Part shown: one piece after another, positions 22,243-33,669 of the stretch
Layout: each line of letters opens with the position of its first letter
Position numbering within the stretch: the stretch's first letter is position 1
Assembly (NCBI GenBank): GCA_000151295.1
Contig: GG745342.1
Coordinates: forward strand, 1,042,515-1,106,514
Direction of reading: 5' to 3'
DNA from: Allomyces macrogynus ATCC 38327
Taxonomy: Eukaryota; Blastocladiomycota; Blastocladiomycetes; Blastocladiales; Blastocladiaceae
DNA: 64,000 bases
Notes under the pieces: model-generated
Told to the model about the DNA's origin: nothing
Seen by the model: only the letters and a program-made list of their open reading frames with translations
Databases searched by the model: none
Program-made: the position numbers and the translations under genes

Positions 22243-23794
22243 GGGCACAAGCTGCTGCACGTCAGGCGAGCTACAAACACGGGATGACCGCATTGTTGCA
22301 AAAATGAGCCTTGATCTGCAGCAGCGCGACACTCTCCACCTCGTTTTGCTGTCGCCGAGCAGTCCCCAAAGTGCCCACAGGGCGGCAGCGAGCCGGTACA
22401 TACGGAGGGTGCAGATCAGGTCGATTCTCTCGCGCTCGCGGCGCAAAGAACAGCAATACGGCGCGCGCGCGTAGGTGGAGGAGGAGGGAGCTCGGCCCGT
22501 GTGCGGCCGTGCCGGACAAACTTGGCGAATCGATACGGTGTGCAGCGTCGAGTTGCAGGAATGTTCGTGGGGGGTGTGGATGGTTGCACTGGTTGTCCAA
22601 CGATCAAGGGCGCCAGCTCGCACAAAAGTGGGTCGATCCAAGTCGGGGCCGGTGGGTCTCGCCCGACTGATAAACGCCGGTGGGGCACGACCAGGGCGAC
22701 GGGTGCCCGCGCGCGGGGGCGGCGGAGGCGGCAGCGTCGGCGCCGGTGTTGTCGGCGTCCCCCGTTGTGGAGGAGAACACAGGCGCGCGTGCGCGCGCGG
22801 TCTCTTTGGTGGCGTGCAACGACGGCACGGGAAAGGAGCACAAAAGGAGCGCGGGGGGCACCGAAGGCAACGAGGAGGAGCGCACGAGCGAGCAACGGCA
22901 AACAGAGGGGCGTACGGAGGATCACCAAAACGAGGCGAGATGCTGGTGATGGTGTTGCAAATGCATGGTGGTTGTTCGAACAGTGCCATTTTTACACACT
23001 CTGCCACCCCGCATTACATGAAACAGGGGGCTGATGTCGTCAGCGACATGAAACTGCGCCGGTTCTCGTTGCTTTTACGCACAGTTTACGCCACTTTACA
23101 TGCAATGTTCTAAAAGCCGCGCCAGAGTCTTGTTCTTCCGACGATATTGCCCATCGTCCCATCGACATCAACGACGACGATTCCTTTGGCCGAACAAACG
23201 AAGTCTGCTCTATGCTCTTGGTCGAGCCAAGCAACACATGAGCCTACTGTTTATCCCGCTGACGCGCGCGCCGTGCTCGCGCTGCGCGCTCCTGGTGCAG
23301 TTGCCTCTTGTGCAAGAACCGTCATGCCTGTGTGCAATCATACCGCACTGCGAGCCAGACCGCCCAAGATAAAGCCCCAAGCCGGGGATTGTGACAAAGC
23401 GCACGAACGATGGCCATGGGTGGATAGGGCGCGCACCCACTTAATCAATATTTACAGCTAGTTGTTTTGATTCCAGCTGAAATGTGCATAGCAACAGCAC
23501 CACTTTGAAGCGAACCAGAGGCGAAGCAGGTTGGCGACTTTCATGCAGCAACGTCAGCGAGAGAATAATTTGGCCAGGCGTGATGAGTTTGTAACTTGCT
23601 GCTGTTCAATGCTGCCAGCCAGGTTTGCTGGGTGCAGTCTTGGATCAAATGCTAATATTTGTGGCCAGTATTGAACCAGTCCCATTTCAAGTTGCAAAAG
23701 CAGCTTGATGTGTGTGTCGAGTGGATGCCTTCCTGACCATTTTACCTGGTAGAATCCTATGGCGCCCTCGGTCAGCAAGTTGAGACAAACGCAA
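22243..23794. other. Long 5' region of the forkhead gene, then AT-richer DNA
   Basis: About 22243-22950 is GC-rich and may hold the forkhead 5' UTR. From about 22960 to 23760 the base composition falls noticeably, with no convincing coding frame. On the minus strand near 23700 a frame contains FYQVKWSGRHP, faintly like a chromodomain, too short to call. A degraded mobile element is possible. Confidence 0.35.
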
Positions 23795-24291
23795 CTTGGC
23801 GTATGTACGCTCCAAGTCTTCGTACGGCCTGGTTGGTCCGCTGCCCGCTGGCGCGTCCAACTTTCAAATCAACCAGATTGTGCCCAACCGTTTGACTCTA
23901 TAAAGGTGCGTGATTCTTGCCACCCCTTTCGTGCCAACGACGCGCGGATCAGGGCCTATTCTGACCATTGATGGGAACCATCTTTAGTTGCAGGATCCGG
24001 CGCCGTTCAAGGTCGTCACGGCCACGGGCAGGGTCGCGTCACGAGCCGCTTTTGTTGCCGCGTGCCAGGCGGCTGGGATGAAGCTGGCCAAGATCACATC
24101 AGCGAACTGGAGCAAGGTGCTCAGCATCACCAGCAAGAGCACGGACATGTCGCTCAACCTGATGGGAGCGGTCGTCATCTTGGAATGGCGACTCGAACGC
24201 CGGAGTCGACCTGCAGTTGTCGATCTTGTCCACGAGCGGTGCAATCACGCTCCTGACGGCGCCGGCCTACCCGCTGTGCCAGAAGATTTGA
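23795..24291 (+). pseudogene. Third, decayed copy of the lectin-like secreted protein
   Basis: A fragment begins in the second exon of the family (RSKSSYGLVGPLPAGASNF). It keeps an intron at about 23907-23987 that ends TAG directly before LQDPAPFKVV, the same position as in the intact gene, and continues through ATGRVASRAAF and SANWSKVLSITSK. A frame change is needed near 23890 and another near 24180, where WNGDSNAGVDLQLS matches WNGDSYGDANLQLN of the intact paralogue in a different frame. It stops at 24291 after YPLCQKI, where the intact copy has about 130 more residues. The first exon and signal peptide were not found. Confidence 0.65.
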
Positions 24292-24608
24292 GAGGGGTCG
24301 ATCGACGTGCTGTAGCGGCGCGTGTGCATGCTTGACAAGTCAGAATTGTGAGAATGGAAATGCATTTGTTTTGCTTCGTGGGTATTTTCCGGGTCGGTTC
24401 TGGCCAAGCGCGAAAGAGCGTCTGACGTGGCCCACATGTTGGCTGGGTCCGCATCAACACACATCAACAACCAGCCGCCAAGGTCACGTCGGCAGCTTCA
24501 CCAACCCAACCACCACACCGCTTTTGCGCCCGTTTGCCAGTTGACGCAGTCCAACAGCGTCATTGCCCTCGAATCGCGCCAAGAATTATCAACAACCTCG
24601 CTACGACC
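24292..24608. other. Gene-free stretch
   Basis: Spacer before the DUF4272 gene. Nothing recognised. Confidence 0.4.
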
Positions 24609-25800
24609 ATGGTGTTCCGATCCTTCGTCCATTTGCGTGCGAGCGCGGCCGACACGGTCAAGGCTGCTACGGTTGCTCAAGAATTCGCGCTCAAGACACC
24701 GCAGCAGGTGGCGATGCGTGCCGCAGCGACGCACGTGTTCATGTCGCGGTGGGGGCTCGAGCGCATGGTGCACGACCTGACGGCGCGCGGGCTCAACGAG
24801 GGCCAGCGCACGCTCATGAGTGCGTTCTTGTTGGTGATCATGGTGCCCGGTTGATCCACAAGATTGCTGAACAATGGTGGCTCTGTAGTTGCGCGCGTCG
24901 GCGAGGCAAACGAAGCGCTGAAGAAATCAACGTCGTTGCTCGACTTGACGCCGTTGGTACGATTTGCACGGCCAATCACGGACCATGTCCACGACCAAGA
25001 TCTGATCGCGCGCGATACGTAGGAACAAGATTTTATCGCCAAGGACATCGGCACCTCGTCGCTGTCCGACATTGCCGCGCTCGAAGGCCGTTGGGAAGGG
25101 TTCGGTATCCTCCTGCATGCGCTGCACCTGCTCCCGGCCGTCCCGCCGTACTACCGCCCCTTCCCGATGGTGGACTTGCTCGGCGCGACTGGGATCGTCC
25201 CCGCCGAGCCGAAAACGATCGAGTCGTTCTTGGGCCGCGCGCACCAGCTGGTTCCGGAACCGGCGCTGGTCGCGGCGTTGAACCAAGCCGAGGCCTGGTA
25301 CTGGCGTGCGCGCGCGCAGGTACTGCTCAAGCTCAAGGAAGCGATTGACGACCCGTCGTGCGACTCGAGCGACATCAAGAAGCTGCCCAAGGCGTTGCGC
25401 GATATGACCAAGCACATTGGTACGTTGTTTGTTGGTCGTGCTTGGACTCGGATCCATGTGCTCACCCTCCCGATTCCGCATGTGGTCCACACTAGACGTG
25501 ACGCTCTTGTACGCCACGTCGCGATCGCTGCAGGACGGTCTGATCGACAAGGCCCTGCTTGACGACTTTGCGATCCCGGCCGATTTGACAGCGGCCGAAG
25601 CACCTGCGACCAACGCCGACGCCGGGTGGAAGCGGTACCTCGACGCGACCGACGACGAGGCTGCGCAGTTGCGCGTGATTGCCGAGGACCGACTCGCGGC
25701 GCTGGCGTGGGTCATGGCGGGTCGCGACTGGGATGCGCCGCGAGACGAGGTGTCCTTTGTGAACCCGATGAGCAGTCTCTGGCAGCCAGCAAGCGAATAG
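24609..25800 (+). CDS. DUF4272-family protein
   Basis: Four exons (24609-24849, 24889-24956, 25023-25419, 25496-25800) give 336 codons. The family is found in bacteria and scattered eukaryotes and has no agreed biochemical role. Supporting features: LLDLTPLEQDFIAKD followed by a Trp-centred helix EGRWEGFGILLHALHLL with a PPYY turn, QAEAWYWRARAQ, and the C-terminal EDRLAALAWVMAGRDWD. These are the landmark positions of the family as recalled. Exons 1 and 2 are separated by an intron of only 39 nt with a good branch site (GCTGAAC). Without it the frame meets a TGA. A mutated TGG is the alternative reading. No signal peptide or membrane segment; probably cytosolic. Confidence 0.7.
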
Positions 25801-25890
25801 ACATGGCAAACGAGGTCGGGTATTGTATGCAAATTTGTTTCGACATGCCAAAAAGATATTACAATGAACAGGTGGGTGGGAAGGCATCAA

Positions 25891-27948
25891 TCAATACGCG
25901 ATTGATCGTTTGCCGCCATACGGTGCGCGAGGGCCGGTCGCGACGGGCTCTGGTTGCCGCACGTGGTAGGCGTCGCCGTTTTGGGTGATGTATCGCACCC
26001 AGGGCAGTGCCGCATACCCTGACTTCTCGACCTACGTTTGGGAGGGTTCACAGTGAGATGACAAGCACGGTCCGCGTCCGCGCGCGAGCAGAAACGTACA
26101 ATCTTCAGGTAGCGGACTTGGATGCCCGACTACGGGAGGAGAATCGTCAGACCACGCCGGGAGTTTCAAACGTGGGAGCGGAAGAACGACACAAGCATCG
26201 CAGCACAGACGAGGTGGAGAATTGACGACGCACGATCGTAAAGTATGGAATTTCGAACTTGAGCTGGATCGGTGGCCGCTTGTCGGCGTCGACTACATGG
26301 GGAAACAGCGGTCAGTATCAGTCGAGCTGCACCATCACGCGTAAACCAAGGACGTACTGCTCTTGACCGTCGGCAGCCCAAACGTGGCGCGCAGCTGAAA
26401 CTCCATGCCGCCCTGGAAGTGTCTGATCTTCCAAATAATCGCGCTCTTTTCCGGGTGGTAGCTCGCGGACCCGACGACGGTTTTGAGCTTCGGCGAATCC
26501 GCGTCCTCGGGCACAGGCACCAAGACTTCGACATTATTCGCCGTCGACCTGCGCTTGAAGTTGGCCTTGACGAGGACCAGGTACTCAACGCGCGTGCCCG
26601 AGTAATTCTCGATCGTCGTCTCCACCGAGATCAGCGGCTTGACTTCAGCGCCGAGTCGGTAGGACATGAGCTCAAACTCGCCGTCGGGCGGGATAAACGA
26701 GATGGTGCGGTCGTGGTCGAACCGCGCGAGCCGCACACACTGGTGGAACTTGACGTCGTCCATTTCAATGGCCTTGCCGCGCGGCGTGCGGCCCGACGTC
26801 TCGAAGAGCACCTTGTCGTTGAGCCCCAGCCGCAGCTCGGGCATGCCCGACAGGAAACAGCGCATCTTGATGGCGCCGAGAATCTCGGAGCGCAGCACGT
26901 TGCCCTGCGGCGAGATCTGGCAGCATGACAAGTTGACGGGTCAGTTCATGCCATGAGAACGCTGCAGTGCAGAAATCGTAACGGCGCGCAACAGTAAGCG
27001 CGCAGGTCATGCGAGGTGCGACGAGAACGTACGAGCAGGTTGACCGACTCGATAACGTCGAGGAACACCTCGTTCTTACGGTACTTAATGCCCTCGGTGC
27101 GCCAAGAGACGGCATTAGTCACAGCAATCGGGGGGCGCGTCGTCGTCGCCGACTCGAGCTTGTAGGACTGTTGCGTGATGTATTCGCGCAGGACTTTGGA
27201 CTCGGTCGTTTGCGGATACCTGTTGACGGTGCGTGATCAGCCTGGGATGGAACACGGGCAGAACAACTCGAGGACAGAACGTGAACGCACCCAAAGTCCA
27301 TCATCTCGTCGAGCAGCTCGTAAATGATGACGAAATTGTCGCGGATCGACTCTTCCTCGACTTGCTTGAAGTATCCCGTGAAGACCTGGAGAGTTCCCAT
27401 GCACGCGTTTCGTCAGAGCACGCACGAGCGGCGTTCTTGGGGGGGGGGGGGGGGGTGCAAACCAATGCCGCGCACGCACCTCGGTCAGCCGTTGCAGGAA
27501 CAGGAAAATGGTCGCGGCGTTCGAGTTTTTGCGCGTCAGGGCCACGACTAAGGTGCAATGATGGCACAGGAGCAGGCACGACGGACGTCAGTCGAGCTGA
27601 ACTGAGTGCACGAGCAAGAGAGCGACATCACAAGTGCGACCGCAATGAATTTGATTGCTGACACGTACAATAGAGGTTGTTGTGCTTCATGTATCTGAAC
27701 GAAGACGCACGCGCAGATCGTCAGTTGCCAGCGCACAGTTCGATCGCGTGGGCCTTTGACGACATGAATTACAGGTAATGCACGCCGTTGGTGTCGACAA
27801 TGGGCGGCGGGTCTCCGTGGTCGTCGTCACGGTCCATGACGAGCGGCATAAACTGGTCGATAGCGGTCATGGGGATATCGCCGCGAAAGTCGCGCGCGAT
27901 CAGGGGCTTGCCCTTGACGTCGAGGATGAAGATGGCCGACGCGACCAT
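25891..27948 (-). CDS. AP1M1: AP-1 clathrin adaptor complex, mu subunit
   Basis: A many-exon gene. Exons seen include 27948 to about 27783, a short one with YMKHNNLY, then [68 protein letters not shown] and several more, to the TGA at 25891-25893. Mu-1 binds tyrosine-based sorting signals and works with beta-1, gamma and sigma-1 on trans-Golgi and endosomal clathrin coats. The longin-like N-terminus starts [19 protein letters not shown]. The mu-homology domain carries [50 protein letters not shown] and [18 protein letters not shown], which are diagnostic of AP-1 rather than AP-2 or AP-3. A run of 17 G (27439-27455) lies inside one intron. Confidence 0.92.
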
Positions 27949-28749
27949 CGTGCGGAAGTGGACGGTTGCTTGCAGTGCAACTGCTGGCTGATCTTAGGTG
28001 CTGGTCGTGCAAATAGATGGCGCGCCGGTGCTGATCCAAGGCCAGCAGGTACTGGGCGGGCGGGTTCAAGTCGGTCGTGCAGCTGGTCGTGGAGAGAGAA
28101 GATCGCAGAGGAATGGGCGAGACGATCAGGTTGCTCGTTTGGCGGCGCACAACGCGCCGACCTGCCGTCGAATAGCTGCAGGGGACCTGCAGGTACTCAG
28201 GCGCGCCGCAGGCACACTGTCCAGCCCGGTCCAGCTCGCATAAAGTGCTGCTACGCGTAAATTAAAACAAACAGTGGGGTCCTTTGCGAAAACTTCATTT
28301 CCCGGCGTTGCTGTCGGCGCGTTGGCTGGCGTGCGCGCATCCGGTGTGTGGTGGTTGTTTTGTGGCGCAGCACAGGCCGCGAGCAAAGCGAGGAGAGGTT
28401 AGGTTCGGTCGCATGTCGAAGTGCAGGCGCCTCCACGTCGATGATCCACGTCAAACCCTGTCCAAGTCGATGGGGGCCGCGATGGGGGCCGCTAAACGGC
28501 CCACCCGCCGGACACTGATTGCAGGCCCTGGCACCACAACACCTCACGCTCGGGTCGGCCGACGCTCACAAATCAACCTTGGCCAATGCCATATCACTTT
28601 ATGATGGCAACGGGCCAGAGCTGCATGCAGGCGGCGCGCTCGGACGCGGCAGGGAATGGATTTGAACGAAGCTTGAGACCGGTGCACGCATCCTCTCTCC
28701 AGCAACCACGAGCCCACCAAGTTCGCGGACGACAGTGCTGCAAGTCTCC
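27949..28749. other. Divergent intergenic region AP-1 mu / TLC gene
   Basis: The minus strand at about 28000-28090 has coding-like composition (PAQYLLALDQHRRAIYLHDQ) without a start or partner exon. It may be 5' UTR or an unplaced exon. Nothing else recognised. Confidence 0.4.
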
Positions 28750-29999
28750 ATGCCGACAACACGTCCACTACTCTCTGCATTCCGCACCGCGGCCGCACTG
28801 CTGGCCTTTGCCGCCGCCGCGATTGAGCTATCCTCGTTGCCCTCAGTCGTGACTGCCGCTGCGGCCGCGGTACCCGCACCTGGCTCGGCCGCTGCCCAAA
28901 TGACCAGCAGCATCATGAGCACAACGACCATCACGCCCGCAGCAGCATCCGCGCCGCTGATTGACCTGACTGTGGCGTTCCCGCCGCCATGGCCCGTGCA
29001 GTTCCTCGTCGACACTGTGGGCCTGCAAACGTTGCCGGCGCACTGGCACATTCTACTGGGATCGGCCGTGGCCTGCCAGGTGTTGCTGCTGCTGTCGCGG
29101 TACCTGTCGCCGCTCGTCGCGCCCGTCAGCTACCGCGGCCTGTCGTCCAAGCGGAAACTCGACTGGGACGTGCATGTTGTCTCGAGCGTGCACGCCGTGA
29201 CGATTGTGTCGCTCGCATGGCCGCAATTGTTTGATCCGGTGCTCGTTGCGAGCCCGGTGTTTGGGTACACGCACCGTGCCGGCACGACCTACGCGATTTG
29301 CTGTGGGTATTTCCTTTGGGACGCCATTTTCTCGTTGGTGCACGTCCAGACGTTTGGGATTGGGTTCCTTGTGCACGGGATCGCATGTCTTGCCGTGTAC
29401 CTGCTTTCCTTCGTACGTTTCTCGCGGGGTTCAGATTGCGGCGTGTCGCTCGCCGAGCCAGATTTTGCCTCACCCTGCCATGTCCGCACGAATGTAGCGC
29501 CCGTTCCTGCTCTACTACGGGTCGGTCTTCCTCATGTTTGAGCTGTCGACGCCCTTTTTGAATCTGCATTGGTTCATGGACAAGACGGGCATGACGGGGA
29601 CAACGATCCAGCTCGTCAACGGCATCGTCTTCCTCGCCACGTTTTTCCTGGCACGGATCTGCTTTGGGTTTTACTCGTCGTACCAATTTTTCGGTACGTG
29701 CTCCTCCGCTTGTCCCCCCGGCGCTCTCGCCGCTCTCGCTGCTCTCGCTGACCTTCTCCACCCTAGTTTCGGTCATTGCCGTGCTCGACCAGCTGCCGAT
29801 GGCCCTGTTTTTGGTCTACGCAGTGGCCAACATCGTGCTCAACGCGCTCAATCTCTACTGGTTCCACGCGATGATCCAGTCGCTGCGCCGGCGGTTCGCG
29901 AGCAGCCAAGTGCGCCTCGACTCACCCGTCCTCGATGAAAAGCCGTCACGCGGCCTGACCAAGTCCGAATCGACAGACTCGCTCGTGCACCAGCAGTAA
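28750..29999 (+). CDS. TLC-domain multi-pass membrane protein (TLCD4/TMEM56-like)
   Basis: Three exons (28750-29412, 29498-29693, 29767-29999) give 363 codons. TLC proteins sit in the ER or endomembrane system. This one lacks the Lag1 ceramide synthase signature (HH motif), so it is closer to the TLCD group, whose members influence membrane lipid composition. There is an N-terminal hydrophobic stretch (possible signal), then five or six membrane segments: HILLGSAVACQVLLLLSRYL, VVSSVHAVTIVSLAWP, YAICCGYFLWDAIFSLVHV, GIACLAVYLLSFRPFLLYY, IVFLATFFLARICFGFY and PMALFLVYAVANIVLNAL. RPFLLYYGSVFLMFELSTPF is the recognisable family core. The tail is Ser-rich and hydrophilic. Confidence 0.82.
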
Positions 30000-30091
30000 A
30001 CGGCGCGGCGCTGTTTGTACATGAACCCACTTCTCGGGAGTGTCGATGGAGACGAAAGAAGAACCAAAATAACAGCAGTAATGTCGTTCTT

Positions 30092-31382
30092 TTACTCCAA
30101 CCAGTCCACCTTATCCGTCGTATCTGGCATCGCGCGGTGCAGTCGTGCGAGGTTCATGTACTCGACGTGTTTCCCCTGCCGCAACGGCCGCGTCGGGCGC
30201 ACGTTCAAGTCGACGAGCGCGGCCGGGTTCACGAGCACGTTGCTCGGCATCGCGCGCGCGACCATGCGCACCACTTGGTCGACGGTGTCGCCAACGGCTT
30301 TGGCGTTAGCCGCACTATCCGTCCACCCCCCCCACACACAAAACGTCAGTCGCACGTTCGATCGTGCCAGGTATTGGCGCCACACGTACTTGATCTCCAC
30401 GTACTCGCCACCACGCGCCGCCGCCCACGCGCGCGCCTCATCTCGCGGGACCGCGCGCAGCGGGTTTTCTGGCGGCGGTGGGGGTGAGGCTGCTGCTGCG
30501 GCGGCCGCGGAGACGGCAAACGAGGGTGACCGCACCATCGATGCTGACCGCGCCATCGATGTGGATCCACGCATCCCGAGTCCCGTTGTGAGCGCGTCAG
30601 GCAGGAACGCGGTGCCTGTAGCCGCGGCGGCAGCGGCAGCGGCCGTGACGGCGGCGGGGACGGCGACGAGGTCGGCTTTGGTCCCGACGAGAATGGTCGG
30701 GCGTGTGAATTGGTTGGTTGCGGCATCGAGCAGGTGCGTCAACGTGGCCCAGTCGGCGAGGGAGTCGAATGAGGCGCGGTCGGTGACTGGTGCAGAGGGA
30801 GAGGGTCAATGTGCGCTGATTTCGGGCAGCGCGAGCGAGAACGAATACGCACGGTCAAACACGAGCATGCACGCCGTCATCGACCTCGCGTCAGCGAGCT
30901 TGGCCGTGGCCGTACGGCACCGCGCGGCGCCGGGCGTGTCCCAGAGCTCGACGCCCACAGCATAGCTGCCCATCCACGACTTGCGGGTTTTGAACAGGAT
31001 CATGTCGGCCTCGCCCGACGGGAACTGGTCGACGTAGGGCTATCGTGCGTGAACGTGGTCAGCGGCACGCCATTTCTCCACCCGCTGGTAAATCGGTACC
31101 GACCGCGCCAATGACTGTCCCGACCAGCGTCGACTTGCCCACCCCTGCATCGCCGAGGACGGCGACGCGAAACTCGCACAGGACCGTGTCACGGCCCACG
31201 TCGTCGGCGGTGCCATCGTGCACGAGCCATGATTCGCCGAGAATGCCGGCCGCGTCGACGCCGGCATGGGCATGGGCCGCGAGGGATCCCCCTGGCGCGA
31301 GTCCGCGGGCGGCGCGAGCTGCAGCGGTTGGCGACGACTGGCGGCCGTTGGCGTTGGGCGCTGAGGGCTTTGATGCGTTCAT
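30092..31382 (-). CDS. Ras-like small GTPase with a long Ala/Ser insertion
   Basis: Three exons, the first from ATG 31382, the last ending at 30092. Nucleotide-binding motifs are visible: G1 GDAGVGKST, G3 as WDTPG, G4 as VGTKADL (TKxD, as in Rho-type proteins), then VFDLTDRASFDSL. An N-terminal extension of about 60 residues precedes the P-loop. An insertion of about 70 low-complexity residues (Ala-rich, then Pro-rich) follows G4. The C-terminus lacks a CaaX or CC prenylation motif and ends KVDWLE, so membrane anchoring by a lipid is not evident. The subfamily is uncertain; a Rab-like or cilium-related GTPase is possible given the neighbouring dynein gene, but this is inference. The exon 1/2 junction is approximate. 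Confidence 0.7.
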
Positions 31383-32033
31383 GGCGGCAGGTTGCGGAGC
31401 AGTAGTAAGTCGTGGGGCAAAGGATCCAAAGCGGGCTTGTCGGCAGCTTCGGCGGTCGAAGCAAACAACCAGGATCAACCCGTCTCGCACGCCGTCTCTC
31501 ACTGCGCCCGAACATGCACGTGAGTTTCGTCTGGCGTCGCGTGATTGTGTCACTGACCTGGCTGTGGCTCAGTGAGGAATGCGCCCACGAGCTGGCACTC
31601 ATCATGGACGCTGAAAAGCAGCAAACGTGCACGTCCGGGCCAAAAGGAAGACAACTCTCGACAATGATGCACGTGTCCGTCGCGTCCCAATCCTTGCTCG
31701 TCGTGTCGGGGCGACGGGCCGGATCTCGCCTCGCACGCCCACAGCCGAGACTCGTGCCCTCAGGCCGACATGGCGTGACCGTGTCCAGATCCCCTGGTTG
31801 CAAGCACGCAACCGTCCTCGTCGTCGTCCATGGCAGGTACCGGCACCACTCCTGCCGTCGATCCGCCGCGCCAATCCCACCCGCACTTGCTGCATCCGCG
31901 CCGCGCGACTGCCCGCACCCGCTTGCTGCGCCGCCGCTGCACTCTCGCCCCCGCTGTTCCCGGCCGACCTGCCACCAACCACACCCGCTTGCACCGACCC
32001 ACCCTCTACGACCCGCACCCGCACCCGCCCACC
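31383..32033. other. Divergent promoter region GTPase / DNALI1
   Basis: Head-to-head spacing of about 650 bp. No clear TATA element or repeat was seen. Confidence 0.5.
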
Positions 32034-33080
32034 ATGGCCGCCGCCACCGCCTCTTCCGCAGCCCCGCTGCACTCGCTCGTCAAGTATGACAACCCGACAC
32101 TCGTCGCAAAAGCCTCGTCGTCGAACCACGACAAGACGCCCGGGAAAGCCGCCGTCGGAACGCACGACCGCCCATTGGCGCGGCCCGGGTCCGACAAGGC
32201 ACACAAGTTGCCGCCGGTCGACGATAAGGGCGCACGCGCCAAGTCGCCGACGCCGACCGAGGATATCCTGAATAGTATTTTGCCGCCACGGTACGATTCG
32301 GCGTCCCCGTTGCGATGGCGCGTGAGCGCGGTGACTCACGGCGAATGCGGGTGCAATCGATAGAGAGTGGGACGACCATGGCCAGCTGTGGGTGCAGCGC
32401 GTGTCGAGCACGCCGGCGACGCGGCTCGACGTGATCAACTTGCAGGTGCGTCCATCCCGCCAAATGCCGCGGTCGCTGGTTCGCGCGTCAATTCTCTTGC
32501 TCAAGAATGCATGCACCGCTTCTAGGAACAACTCGACCAAATGCTGCAAAAGCGGCAGGCGCGCGAGACCGGCATCTGCCCCGTGCGCCGCGAACTCTAC
32601 AGCCAGTGCTTTGGTGCGTTCCCTCGTCCTCCTCGGACTCGTCACCCGACGTTGCCCATGATCCCCCTTTCCTCACCGTTCCCCCTTCCCCACACAGACG
32701 AACTCATCCGGCAAGTCACCATCTCCTGCCAAGAACGAGGCCTCCTGCTGCTTCGCGTGCGCGACGAAATCCGCATGTCGATCGCGGCCTACCAAACGCT
32801 CTACGAGTCCTCTGTCGCGTTCGGGATGCGCAAGGCGCTGATGGCCGAGTGGGGGAAAGCCGACATGGAGGCGCGGACCAAGGCGCTCGAGGACGACAAG
32901 CGCGCGCTCGAGACGCAAGTGGCCGAACTCAAGGCCAAGTGCGACGCGATCGAGAAGCGCGAGGCCGAGCGCCGCGCCATGGACGAGCGCAAACATGCCG
33001 AGGAATTGGCATTTATGAAGAAGACGAACCTGCAGCTCAAGACGCAGTTGGAGGGGATTTTGGCGCCGCAGAAGAAGTGA
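32034..33080 (+). CDS. DNALI1: Axonemal dynein light intermediate chain (p28/DNALI1)
   Basis: Four exons (32034-32290, 32364-32445, 32526-32613, 32698-33080) give 269 codons, near the family length of about 258. The protein is a light chain of single-headed inner dynein arms and is made only by organisms with motile flagella. Diagnostic stretches: TEDILNSILPPREW, GQLWVQRVSSTPATRLDV, NLQEQLDQMLQKRQA, ETGICPVRRELYSQCFDELI, ERGLLLLRVRDEIRM and YQTLYESSVAFGMRK. A long coiled coil fills the last 80 residues. A 5' low-complexity segment of about 60 residues replaces the shorter N-terminus of animal forms. Confidence 0.95.
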
Positions 33081-33669
33081 TAAGTGGGGACGGGATGCGT
33101 ACTGGTGGAGGTGGGGGTGACTGGGAGATGAATGGCACTTTTGAGTCAAGGTCGATTTTCATGGCACCTTTGCTCCGATCTGAGAGACAGACAGATCCAC
33201 AGCGGATTTTGGGGATTTGACGAGGCGCTGGCTGACAGTCGTTCAGTCGTCGTCGTTTCCGACGTGGTTCATGGCGAGCCAATTCGGTTTCATCCATGAA
33301 TGAATGCGACTCTCGTTATGGCCCGCTGATTGCGTCGTTGCCGCGCCGAACCGCGCAGACCATCCTCCACACTCTCCCCCCAAAGGGGTATTCAAGAAGC
33401 GCGGAGCTCGCCATTCAATTCTTGCTCGCCCGCCCGGCCACACGCCCGACGACGCATCACTACACAAGACGACGACACCAAAACCCGACCCGGTCCGGGC
33501 CAATAAGGAAAGGGCAGGCAAAAACGAAACGAAACCAAGCGAAACCAAGGCAAACCAAATCAGCATCCACGACCCTCAAGCCCAAATAAACCCAAATTCG
33601 TCGACGCCCACGTCCTCTCCAGCGAGCGCGGGTGCACAATTAAATACTTCCCCACTCCGCGCCGGCAGA
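33081..33669. other. Convergent 3' region DNALI1 / SKN7
   Basis: Presumed 3' UTRs. The part at 33440-33600 is A-rich with repeated AAACGAAACC-type tracts. Nothing else recognised. Confidence 0.5.

Noticed and set aside
27439..27455. Run of 17 G, considered as a G-quadruplex or functional element
   Set aside because: It lies in an AP-1 mu intron. A homopolymer alone supports no function and may be a length error.
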